Below are positions 6,477 through 12,202 of a DNA stretch of 47,247 bases, in pieces; position 1 is the stretch's first letter; every line of letters starts with the position of its first letter. The translations under genes and the position numbers were made by a program. This DNA is from a virus. The DNA lies in IMG/VR virus record IMGVR_UViG_3300040801_001422, positions 1 through 47,247 of that record; one strand, given 5' to 3'. Below the pieces are notes generated by a model. The model was not told the origin of the DNA. It saw only the letters and a list, made by a program, of their open reading frames with translations, and did not search any database.

Positions 6477-6501
6477 CTTTCCATCCATACTCCCTTACAA
6501 T
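6473..6501 (+). promoter_or_regulatory. Sigma-70 promoter P6 (TTGACT-17-TACAAT)
   Basis: -35 TTGACT at 6473-6478 overlapping an upstream stop codon, -10 TACAAT at 6496-6501, spacer 17 containing TTCCATCC, followed by GTGTACATACTAAA. Confidence 0.87.
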
Positions 6502-6534
6502 GTGTACATACTAAAGCGTAAGGGAGTAAGGAAC

Positions 6535-6762
6535 ATGGCACTAGAACTTAAGGCAGTAAAGGGAACGAATGGCAGGGCAGACATTAGCCTGACTAGGTTC
6601 TCGGGTGGTACGGAGCGTGGTGCTATGCTACAGCTGACCCGTATGACAGGTGCTGATGCTAGCGTGATCAATCTTACAAAGGCAGAGGCCGCTGAGCTTG
6701 CTGTAGCGTTGGTACAGTTTATGGCAGGTACGCCAGAATTTGCTATTCCCGAAATGGCATAG
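6535..6762 (+). CDS. Hypothetical protein
   Basis: A 75-residue protein starting at ATG 6535 behind AGTAAGGAAC. The first half reads as beta strands (SLTRFSGGTERGAMLQLTRM), the second as helices (NLTKAEAAELAVALVQFMAG), a layout common in small phage proteins of unknown role. It is the only gene behind promoter P6 and is followed by a hairpin, so it forms a separate transcription unit. Confidence 0.82.
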   Translation: MALELKAVKGTNGRADISLTRFSGGTERGAMLQLTRMTGADASVINLTKAEAAELAVALVQFMAGTPEFAIPEMA

Positions 6763-6776
6763 CACGATAGACGATA

Positions 6777-6807
6777 GAAGTCAACCAGAAAGAAAATGGT
6801 TGACTTC
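6777..6807 (+). terminator. Hairpin after the 6535-6762 gene, probable terminator
   Basis: GAAGTCAACC at 6777-6786 pairs perfectly with GGTTGACTTC at 6798-6807 (10 bp, loop of 11), followed by TTAAAAT. It ends the run of promoter-driven operons and starts the non-coding region. The T-tract is weak, so Rho independence is uncertain. Confidence 0.55.
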
Positions 6808-6892
6808 TTAAAATCCCACGGAGCCGACTGTGTGCTGTAGATGGTGGAGATCTTAGGGTGCGGGCAATACGCGCAGCAATTTTTTGTCTCCG

Positions 6893-6958
6893 CTGTATAT
6901 AGACCTCCACTACTGTATATAGACCTCCACTAAACCACTGTTGTATATAGACCTCCAC
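6893..6958. repeat. Short repeat array carrying ACCTCC
   Basis: The 20-bp unit CTGTATATAGACCTCCACTA occurs twice in perfect tandem (6893-6912, 6913-6932), and its 17-bp core occurs a third time at 6942-6958. Each copy contains ACCTCC on the plus strand, the anti-Shine-Dalgarno sequence; read on the minus strand it is GGAGGT followed by TATATA. Confidence 0.85.
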
Positions 6959-7157
6959 CGCAACACTCCCCCACTCTCATATAACTCTTCCCCCACTCAT
7001 AGAACTCTGAAAATAGTTTCCAGACCTCACAGATATGGACTATGCGAAATTTTTTTGATAAAATTTTTTATGGTGCTGTATATAAGGACTGATTCTCTCC
7101 TATAGCATCCCCTCCAACGGCATACGCGCATACCGTATAATAGGATTAGATAAGATA

Positions 7158-7226
7158 TAACACCTTTGTGTTACTCTGTGTGCATAATACACATATGGCT
7201 TGTACAAAGTAACAAATTGTGTTACT
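7158..7226. repeat. Three closely spaced stem-loops with a shared 10-bp direct repeat
   Basis: Stem 1: TAACAC/GTGTTA with CTTT loop (7158-7173). Stem 2: TGTGT/ACACA (7077+100 onward: 7177-7193). Stem 3: AGTAACA/TGTTACT (7208-7226). TTGTGTTACT occurs at 7166-7175 and 7217-7226, 51 bp apart. Confidence 0.6.
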
Positions 7227-7390
7227 ATAGGCTAAATAAGGGTGAGGTTACATTAATGCCTCATAACTGCGTCGAGTGTACTCCACTCTGAACAACTCTG
7301 CTATATAGTAGGGAGGGGGTTGTTTAAATACATATATAATGTCTGCGGCGACGGCGCGAGCGGCGGCAAAAACTAACCGGAGATCCCGAA

Positions 7391-7561
7391 ATGTTGAGAA
7401 ATATCTTTTTAGGCGCGTTACTTGTAGTGATGGTATGTGTTACTGCATTTGTTTTAATTACCCAGTCGTTCTACTTGGCTGCTTTTACTGCCTGGACTTT
7501 GGCTACTGTTGCATTTACTGCGGTGGAGCCTGTTAGACTATCCGATGAGGATGGGAAATAA
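7391..7561 (+). CDS. Small membrane protein, first of a tandem paralogous pair
   Basis: A 56-residue protein starting at ATG 7391 with GGAG at 7379-7382, eight bases upstream. It is almost wholly hydrophobic (LRNIFLGALLVVMVCVTAFV, then FYLAAFTAWTLATVAFTA), two TM segments, with an acidic tail (LSDEDGK). The next gene has the same pattern: NIFLG near the N-terminus, two TM stretches, then FTAxxP and an acidic tail. A frame at 7339-7536 overlaps it but is Cys/Tyr-rich, has no ribosome site and is rejected. Confidence 0.75.
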   Translation: MLRNIFLGALLVVMVCVTAFVLITQSFYLAAFTAWTLATVAFTAVEPVRLSDEDGK

Positions 7562-7562
7562 C

Positions 7563-7745
7563 ATGAAGAAGGCCATATTACAAAATATCTTTCTTGGAAT
7601 ACTGATGCTAACAGTATTCGTTGTTGCGCCTGTTATGGCAGTATGCTTTAGTGCATATACCCTTGCCATGTGGTGCTGGATTGCGGCGGCTGTCGGCTTT
7701 ACTGCAACTCACCCGATAGACGAGGAATATAACAGCCCTAGTTAA
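7563..7745 (+). CDS. Small membrane protein, second of the tandem pair
   Basis: A 60-residue protein: MKKAILQNIFLGILMLTVFV, a second TM stretch (about 26-46), then FTATHPIDEEYNSPS. It aligns with the 56-residue neighbour at NIFLG, at both TM segments and at the FTA-x-x-P junction. ATG 7563 lies two bases after the neighbour's stop; ATG 7551 in the same frame is an alternative start with GAGG closer. The function is unknown; position just upstream of outer-membrane protein genes suggests an envelope role (inference). Confidence 0.75.
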   Translation: MKKAILQNIFLGILMLTVFVVAPVMAVCFSAYTLAMWCWIAAAVGFTATHPIDEEYNSPS

Positions 7746-7770
7746 TGGAAATCATTTTCATGTGTTTTAA

Positions 7771-7777
7771 CTAAATA
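7771..7777 (+). promoter_or_regulatory. Candidate late promoter CTAAATA before the barrel genes
   Basis: CTAAATA at 7771-7777 resembles the GATAAATA late motif at six of seven positions of the ATAAATA core. A transcript from it would begin just inside the 5' arm of the leader hairpin at 7781-7791. It is a weaker match than the other sites. Confidence 0.35.
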
Positions 7778-7780
7778 CAA

Positions 7781-7818
7781 TAGGAGTAAACGTTGGGGTT
7801 TACTCCTAGGACTAGGAG
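7781..7818 (+). promoter_or_regulatory. Leader with two alternative hairpins controlling the barrel-gene ribosome site
   Basis: TAGGAGTAAAC (7781-7791) pairs with GTTTACTCCTA (7798-7808), an 11-bp stem with loop GTTGGG. The 3' arm's CTCCTA (7803-7808) can instead pair with TAGGAG (7813-7818), which contains the ribosome binding site of the gene at 7825. The two stems exclude each other: the first leaves the site free, the second hides it. This is visible base complementarity; regulation is inferred. Confidence 0.6.
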
Positions 7819-7824
7819 AGATAC

Positions 7825-8478
7825 ATGAAAAGTTACGCAATCCTTCTGGCGGGCATATTCTTGCTTGCTTCTTTCAACACACACGCACTAGAACCCATGA
7901 TCGAAGTTGGACCCTTGTATAACTTCTATACGGGCGATGTAGACAGCAATGTCGCTGGTGTGAAATTAAACCTCGGTGTAAAAGACCGACCTCTGTACGT
8001 ATGGAGCTCATACGAACAGGACCTTAATCCTACTGTAAACGGAACGTCGATGGGCGATGTATCCATTTTGGGTGTGGGACTAGGCGTCCGTAAGAACTGG
8101 GATAAGTTCAGTATCTTTATTGAGGGCGGCTATGGTATGGTTGATTATTCACCAGATCAAAACGCCATTGACAATACAGCATACGATTATCTTGTGGCAA
8201 ATCATGCTGCAGGTACAAGACTCATTCCTACTAAATGCCCGGAGCCCGAGTGCTACGTTAGTACAAACGACTACGATAATGGTTGGATGGGCCGGGTTGG
8301 TGCAGGCTACGACATTATGGATCACGTTCGTTTAACTGCTGCTTATCGGTGGATGGAAGCAGAACACTACATTGCCATCTGGGACGAAGAGCGATACGCA
8401 AATGATAAGGGCTATTGGCACGAACCTAAAACGCAAGACTTCGGAGCATTCGAACTCGGCGTAATGTTTACTTGGTAG
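7825..8478 (+). CDS. Outer-membrane beta-barrel protein (porin-like), copy 1
   Basis: A 217-residue protein with a classical signal peptide (KSYAILLAGIFLLASFNTHA, cleavage about 22). The mature part has alternating-residue strands rich in Gly and aromatics (SIFIEGGYG, VRLTAAYRWME) and ends in MFTW; a terminal aromatic residue is the usual BAM targeting signal. Size fits an eight-stranded OmpX/Lom/Ail-like barrel. A putative outer loop carries two Cys (CPEPEC) that could form a disulfide; copy 2 has a Cys pair at the matching place. ATG 7825 follows AGGAG by six bases. Phage-encoded barrels such as Lom are known in lambdoid phages; roles proposed for such proteins include altering host surface or blocking receptors, but this one's role is unknown. 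Confidence 0.85.
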   Translation: MKSYAILLAGIFLLASFNTHALEPMIEVGPLYNFYTGDVDSNVAGVKLNLGVKDRPLYVWSSYEQDLNPTVNGTSMGDVSILGVGLGVRKNWDKFSIFIEGGYGMVDYSPDQNAIDNTAYDYLVANHAAGTRLIPTKCPEPECYVSTNDYDNGWMGRVGAGYDIMDHVRLTAAYRWMEAEHYIAIWDEERYANDKGYWHEPKTQDFGAFELGVMFTW

Positions 8479-8486
8479 GGGGAGAT

Positions 8487-9170
8487 ATGAGAAACATAAT
8501 ACTAGCAGGGTTATTCCTGTTATTTACAGTGAGCAACACCCAGGCATGGGAAATAGATCCAAGAGTGGAAGTTGGCGGACAGGCACTTATATATTCCGAC
8601 GATTCGGACGCAGAATCTAACTGGGGCGGCAAGATTGTGTTGGGGGACAAGCGTTTTCCGGTATACTTTTGGGGTTCTATAGATAATCCCGAAGGCAACA
8701 TTCTTGCCCAAGAGATTGCGAGTCTTGAAGTTATGGGGGCTGGTCTAGGATTCGACTACAAAATAGATAAGGAAATTAGTATCTTTATCGAAGCAGGCTA
8801 CGGTCAAGTTAGCTCTAGTATCGATAAGCCCATTCTCGACGAGATGGTATATACCTACATTGTCAATGGATGGACACCGGAGGAATTAGAAGCATCTAAT
8901 ATTGCATGTGCATATAATTCGCCGACCAACGATAAGGAGTGCTACAAAGGCGCTGCTGACATTAAAGGTGCGCCAATGGCAAGAATCGGCATAGCATACC
9001 AGGCGTGGGAACATGTTAAGGTAACTGCTGGATACCGTTATATGCGTTCCGATGTCGATCTAACCATGACTGACGACGGTAACCGTTCAAACAACACCGG
9101 CGCAAGCTACACAGAAACTGCTGAATTCAACCTCGACGCATTTGAAATCGGCGTAATGTTTACTTGGTAA
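8487..9170 (+). CDS. Outer-membrane beta-barrel protein (porin-like), copy 2
   Basis: A 227-residue paralogue of the preceding gene, eight bases downstream, starting at ATG 8487 behind GGGGGAGAT. It has a signal peptide (RNIILAGLFLLFTVSNTQA, cleavage after about residue 20) and matching strands SIFIEAGYG and VKVTAGYRYMR; it ends AFEIGVMFTW, almost identical to AFELGVMFTW in copy 1. Loops differ strongly in length and sequence while strands are kept, the normal pattern for barrels facing variable surfaces. The two Cys in the matching loop (ACAY...ECYK) are retained. Both genes lie downstream of the alternative-hairpin leader and are probably co-transcribed. Confidence 0.85.
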   Translation: MRNIILAGLFLLFTVSNTQAWEIDPRVEVGGQALIYSDDSDAESNWGGKIVLGDKRFPVYFWGSIDNPEGNILAQEIASLEVMGAGLGFDYKIDKEISIFIEAGYGQVSSSIDKPILDEMVYTYIVNGWTPEELEASNIACAYNSPTNDKECYKGAADIKGAPMARIGIAYQAWEHVKVTAGYRYMRSDVDLTMTDDGNRSNNTGASYTETAEFNLDAFEIGVMFTW

Positions 9171-9177
9171 TTTTTAC

Positions 9178-9206
9178 TTGACTTAACTCGTACCTCCTGC
9201 TATACT
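9178..9206 (+). promoter_or_regulatory. Sigma-70 promoter P7 (TTGACT-17-TATACT)
   Basis: -35 TTGACT at 9178-9183, -10 TATACT at 9201-9206, 17-base spacer. It lacks the TTTCCATCC element of P1-P6. It starts the operon 9233-11720. Confidence 0.8.
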
Positions 9207-9232
9207 GTATTTTAATAGATATAGGAGTAGGT

Positions 9233-9322
9233 ATGAGTTGTCCAGATAACCTCGAGTCGAGCCTAAAGCTCACTGCATCTCGTTCCTTTTTAATAATCAA
9301 CGCACCGAAGGGGAATACCTAA
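9233..9322 (+). CDS. 29-residue leader ORF
   Basis: A short frame beginning at ATG 9233 with ATAGGAG at 9221-9227 and ending with a TAA that overlaps the next ATG (TAATG). The product is polar with one Cys near the N-terminus and a short hydrophobic stretch (SFLIINA). It is the first frame after promoter P7. It could be a real small protein or simply a translated leader that delivers ribosomes to the next gene. Confidence 0.5.
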   Translation: MSCPDNLESSLKLTASRSFLIINAPKGNT

Positions 9323-9558
9323 TGGACGACGGCACACGGCTGCTCAAGCGTCTTATCTTTGCTAAACAGATAATGATTGCTATCACTACTGCGTTCGGTA
9401 TATTCGAAGCATATTTCTTATTGCTCGGTATAGTTACATCCAACACTTCACTAATAATAGTAAGCTCTGTGTTCTTGCTGTGGATGTCGTATGTTGCTGC
9501 AAAGGACAAACTAATATTAGATGGAGCTAAGGAATTACTAAAACAACGAGGTGGCTAA
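9322..9558 (+). CDS. Small membrane protein with two TM segments
   Basis: A 78-residue protein: basic N-terminus, TM1 about 14-36, TM2 about 42-60, then a charged tail (KDKLILDGAKELLKQRGG) probably in the cytoplasm. It is coupled at both ends by TAATG overlaps. The family is unknown. Confidence 0.78.
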   Translation: MDDGTRLLKRLIFAKQIMIAITTAFGIFEAYFLLLGIVTSNTSLIIVSSVFLLWMSYVAAKDKLILDGAKELLKQRGG

Positions 9559-9830
9559 TGAATCCGAAAACTCGACAACATATTCGATCCTTGTCTTTTT
9601 TTGTTGTTTTCCTCCTAGGGGTGCTGTTTGGAATTTTTACTCGACCCACTGATCAATATCAGATTGCTATTGATTCGTACGAGCGCCTCCAGGAAAGCAT
9701 TGTGTACGTAGGATCCGAGTGCGCGAAGCCGCAAACCGGCGAAGTTGTGATTACTGGCAAGGACATAATCAATGCGGTAAAGGGCAAGCCCTTGCAATTC
9801 GTAGTAGCTACTAGTGTATCAAGTGATTAA
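9558..9830 (+). CDS. Single-TM membrane-anchored protein
   Basis: A 90-residue protein with a basic N-terminus (NPKTRQHIR), one TM segment at about 11-28 (LSFFVVFLLGVLFGIF), and a soluble domain of about 60 residues with one Cys. By the positive-inside rule the soluble part is likely periplasmic. Its ATG overlaps the previous stop. The general layout recalls o-spanin or Rz-type proteins, but there is no other lysis gene here to support that. Confidence 0.78.
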   Translation: MNPKTRQHIRSLSFFVVFLLGVLFGIFTRPTDQYQIAIDSYERLQESIVYVGSECAKPQTGEVVITGKDIINAVKGKPLQFVVATSVSSD

Positions 9831-10137
9831 CCCGACTAAGAATTTTACGCATCCTCGCCTAAATCTCTCTGGGATCGCTACAAAAAGGAAAGAAGAGAAG
9901 GATAAGTTCGAGAAGACGTGGCACCGCAAATGGGCGTTTATCCCTGTGATGTTAAGCAGTGGCAAGTGGATATGTTGGAATCGGTATTGGGTCAGATATC
10001 AGGCTGAGATTTTGCTGCCTAAGCCTTTGCAGCCTCGCCGCATGTCTCAGTATTTAACTCCATCGTTCAGGAAAGGGAAAATGATTGAGCGCATAGACGA
10101 CTACGAGATGACCGTAAGGAAGTTGCAGGAATGTTAG
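9823..10137 (+). CDS. Hypothetical protein, paralogue of the next gene
   Basis: A 104-residue basic protein probably starting at GTG 9823, which overlaps the end of the previous gene; GTG 9814 is an alternative. Neither has a clear ribosome site, so reinitiation after the upstream stop is likely. It contains IPVMLSSGKWICWNRYWVR; the next protein has LTAVLSSGKRVWLTTVWVR in the same position, and both end with a xTVRKL/LLVRKL motif. The SSGKxxW core looks like a small beta unit; the function is unknown. Confidence 0.7.
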   Translation: MINPTKNFTHPRLNLSGIATKRKEEKDKFEKTWHRKWAFIPVMLSSGKWICWNRYWVRYQAEILLPKPLQPRRMSQYLTPSFRKGKMIERIDDYEMTVRKLQEC

Positions 10138-10397
10138 ATGAGTACAAGTGGAATCAGTCGGTCTGGGAACAGAAGCGGGTACTTACTGCTGTGTTGTCTA
10201 GCGGAAAACGAGTGTGGTTAACGACTGTATGGGTTAGGGTATACATGGCTGCTACCCGTGATTTTACTTGCAAACACTCATCGATATATGTAAAAGAAAT
10301 ACTCGAAACAGTAAGTAGCGAAGAGCTACTTGTGCGAAAATTAGATGGCACAGAAAACTTGCCATGGCACATGCGTCTTAGGATGATTCAATTATGA
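10131..10397 (+). CDS. Hypothetical protein, paralogue of the previous gene
   Basis: An 88-residue protein starting at ATG 10131, inside the end of the previous gene, with TAAGGAAG about ten bases upstream. It shares the VLSSGK-x-x-W-x-x-x-WVR core and the LVRKL motif with the preceding gene, so these are tandem diverged copies. It has an additional C-terminal extension (NLPWHMRLRMIQL). Its stop overlaps the next start (ATGA). Confidence 0.75.
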   Translation: MLDEYKWNQSVWEQKRVLTAVLSSGKRVWLTTVWVRVYMAATRDFTCKHSSIYVKEILETVSSEELLVRKLDGTENLPWHMRLRMIQL

Positions 10398-10708
10398 TAT
10401 ATACTGCAAGAGTTCCGATGAGCGATATACTCCAAGGGACTTCGGTGTTTGATTCGAAGAAAATGAAGTCGGTGTTTGCAGAGTTTGGCGGCAAGGAATG
10501 CTACATACACAAAGATGAATTACTTGTACACTTCGACAATGAAGAGGATTTGGTTGCCTGGCAGTTGCGTTGGACGCCTACGCTGATACATAACACATGT
10601 CTGGAGTTATTAATAGCCGAAATAGAAGACATGCAGGAAGAAAATCCGGAGATACTCAGGGATACTAGGCTTATTACAGATATGATCAGGGCGAGCATAC
10701 GAAAATGA
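10394..10708 (+). CDS. Hypothetical protein
   Basis: A 104-residue soluble, acidic protein. The first half reads as mixed alpha/beta (GGKECYIHKDELLVHFDNEEDL), the second as helix (TCLELLIAEIEDMQEENPEIL). Its ATG overlaps the previous stop and its stop overlaps the next ATG, so it belongs to the same coupled operon. The family is unknown. Confidence 0.78.
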   Translation: MIYTARVPMSDILQGTSVFDSKKMKSVFAEFGGKECYIHKDELLVHFDNEEDLVAWQLRWTPTLIHNTCLELLIAEIEDMQEENPEILRDTRLITDMIRASIRK

Positions 10709-11139
10709 AAGGTACATGGAAAGGTATAAAGACGAGCTATCCTGCGAACTCTATGTCTGTTGTGCGTAAATTTCTAATGGACAATAAATACAAAGGGTTC
10801 CGGCTAGGCCCGTACATGAGGGCGTCTGGCGATAGCAATGTCATGGTGTACACCGACGAGCATAATTGGCTGATGTTTGTACTGAAGTACGGCAAAGAAA
10901 TGGACGATACCGTGGCGCAGTTAATTAGTAACCGACGGTGGCAGCACGGATGGGACCTTGCAGGCAAAGGATTTAAGAAAGGCGAGGCGGCGGTGTTCTT
11001 AGCCGGGCGATCTCTCGGTAAATCAAAAGTTCAGGAGTTATATTTAAATGAAATACTTAAAGACGGAAATAGCAGCAACAGAACGGTATATGCAAATTTT
11101 GAAAGAAGTCCTCATCGACCTCGGGTACACAAAATTTAG
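10705..11139 (+). CDS. Hypothetical protein with a Walker-A-like motif
   Basis: A 144-residue basic protein. Near the C-terminus it has AVFLAGRSLGKSKV (about 92-105), which fits the P-loop pattern [AG]xxxxGK[ST] preceded by a hydrophobic strand. However, fewer than 40 residues follow, too few for a full P-loop NTPase, and no Walker B is seen. It may be a fragment, a partner subunit or a chance match. Its last 92 bases overlap the next gene in another frame, an unusually long overlap for this genome, where four-base overlaps are the rule. Confidence 0.7.
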   Translation: MKGTWKGIKTSYPANSMSVVRKFLMDNKYKGFRLGPYMRASGDSNVMVYTDEHNWLMFVLKYGKEMDDTVAQLISNRRWQHGWDLAGKGFKKGEAAVFLAGRSLGKSKVQELYLNEILKDGNSSNRTVYANFERSPHRPRVHKI

Positions 11140-11338
11140 TATCTCAACCTCAGACGGCATGGCTAAAGATTTGTTCGGAAACACATTAACATATGACACC
11201 GTTCTGTGTATCGACATGGAAGAAGAGGATGCAGTAATATTTCGTGTCAAACAGGACATGAACGATCTTAATAATCGTGTTATTAGGCAATACGCCGAAA
11301 CGTTCGATAGCTGGACCGATGCTACCTGGATCGGATAA
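11048..11338 (+). CDS. Hypothetical acidic protein overlapping the previous gene
   Basis: A 96-residue protein starting at ATG 11048 with a strong AGGAG at 11033-11037, both inside the previous gene. It is helix (about 1-25), then mixed alpha/beta, with an acidic cluster MEEEDAV. The strong ribosome site supports the start even though it forces a 92-base overlap. The family is unknown. Confidence 0.75.
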   Translation: MKYLKTEIAATERYMQILKEVLIDLGYTKFSISTSDGMAKDLFGNTLTYDTVLCIDMEEEDAVIFRVKQDMNDLNNRVIRQYAETFDSWTDATWIG

Positions 11339-11351
11339 ACGAGAGTTTAAT

Positions 11352-11720
11352 ATGTCCGAGATACTTGAAAATGTCTTTCTGGTGGTGTTGCTACTGCTCC
11401 TCGGGCCGGTTATATGTATTCTTCAACCGATTCGTACGTTTAAGTTTTTCCATCGGTACATATTAGTGACCGAAATTGACACAAAAATACCTTACCTAGA
11501 ATTATACAAAGATACGATATTAGATATTCTCGAAGAATGCAATCTAAGACAGCATCTGTATACAGAAGACCTACATGCGTGGCCATCAGAAGGGGACGAA
11601 TCCGATAACATCATCCTGCATTTCAGAGGAAAAGACGCGGCAACAATGTACACACTTGCAATAGGAAATACGCTACGAGATCGTATAAAAAAGCGAGGAG
11701 TTTATATACACACGGCGTAG
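11352..11720 (+). CDS. Membrane-anchored hypothetical protein
   Basis: A 122-residue protein starting at ATG 11352 after GAGAG; the frame is open further upstream, but those starts lie inside the preceding gene. One TM segment at about 7-26 (NVFLVVLLLLLGPVICIL) is followed by a soluble alpha/beta domain of about 90 residues with basic C-terminus (RDRIKKRG). It is the last gene of the P7 operon and convergent with the tail block; I see no clear terminator in the 50-base gap. Confidence 0.75.
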   Translation: MSEILENVFLVVLLLLLGPVICILQPIRTFKFFHRYILVTEIDTKIPYLELYKDTILDILEECNLRQHLYTEDLHAWPSEGDESDNIILHFRGKDAATMYTLAIGNTLRDRIKKRGVYIHTA

Positions 11721-11770
11721 CTTCGTCTTGGTGCTATTAGGTTCGGATATTGTTACAATTTAGGTGAATT

Positions 11771-12202
11771 TTAGAGGATCTTAGCTATAATATGAGTCTG
11801 TTCTTTGTAGTCTTTAAATAGCTTTGCCCATCCTTTTCTACCACATATACGCATTGCAGCAATACCCTGTTCTTTAGCTAATTCTTCGAACTGTTTCATT
11901 AGCTCTATACCCCAGTCGGTGAAGTTAACTCCGCCAAGATATTCTATATCAAGTATTTTACATTTGGGAGCTTGCTGAACCTTAGTAACAAATGCACCCA
12001 CTGCATAATCTGATTTAGTAACTACCCAGAGCTGGGAAACTCCGGTTTTGCAAATGATTCTAAGATCGTCTAAGGAAAGTAACCCTAGTGTGTCGTCTAA
12101 TGCTGGTTCTAAAAAATGAGAAACTTTGCTCCATACATCTTCAAAGTGTTCTGGTACTACTGTGCCTAGTACGTAATCTTCGTACTGAATTTGATCATTC
12201 AA
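11771..12202 (-). CDS. GNAT-like acetyltransferase-fold protein
   Basis: A 143-residue protein at the downstream end of the late tail block. The central strand pair LWVVTKSDYAVGAFVTKV, a following strand LDIEYLGG and then a helix and IAAMRICGRKGWAKLFKDY match the core of GNAT folds as seen in virion-associated phage proteins, where R-x-x-GRxGW near the end is common. The acetyl-CoA loop (Q/RxxGxG/A) is not clearly present, so catalytic activity is doubtful. Its start overlaps the stop of the gene upstream (12199-12405). Confidence 0.65.
   Translation of the reverse strand: MNDQIQYEDYVLGTVVPEHFEDVWSKVSHFLEPALDDTLGLLSLDDLRIICKTGVSQLWVVTKSDYAVGAFVTKVQQAPKCKILDIEYLGGVNFTDWGIELMKQFEELAKEQGIAAMRICGRKGWAKLFKDYKEQTHIIAKIL

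Larger units (their letters stand above)
6763..7390. other. Non-coding region with repeats and hairpins
   Basis: About 630 bases without a convincing gene on either strand. In order it holds: the terminator-like hairpin (6777-6807), a 20-bp repeat array (6893-6958), an AT-rich stretch with a weak promoter-like pair (TTGATA at 7055-7060 and TATATA at 7079-7084, 18-base spacer), three stem-loops (7158-7226), and GCTAAATA (7231-7238) and TTTAAATA (7323-7330) resembling late promoters ahead of the membrane-protein pair at 7391. It could be an origin, a regulatory RNA region or a recombination site; the sequence alone does not decide. Confidence 0.6.

Noticed and set aside
6743-6958. Minus-strand frame across the ACCTCC repeats
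   Set aside because: The frame is created by the repeats and has no similarity to anything; no start signal of its own.
7136-7141. TATAAT in the gene-free region as a promoter
   Set aside because: No -35-like hexamer lies 15-19 bases upstream.
7339-7536. Plus-strand frame of 65 codons rich in Cys and Tyr
   Set aside because: No ribosome site; it overlaps the better supported 56-residue membrane gene, which has GGAG and a paralogue.
9558-9830. Spanin or holin assignment for small membrane proteins
   Set aside because: Size and topology fit many unrelated proteins; no lipobox partner or endolysin gene is present in the window.
10705-11139. Naming the product an ATPase from AGRSLGKS
   Set aside because: The motif is too near the C-terminus and no Walker B or other NTPase motif follows.
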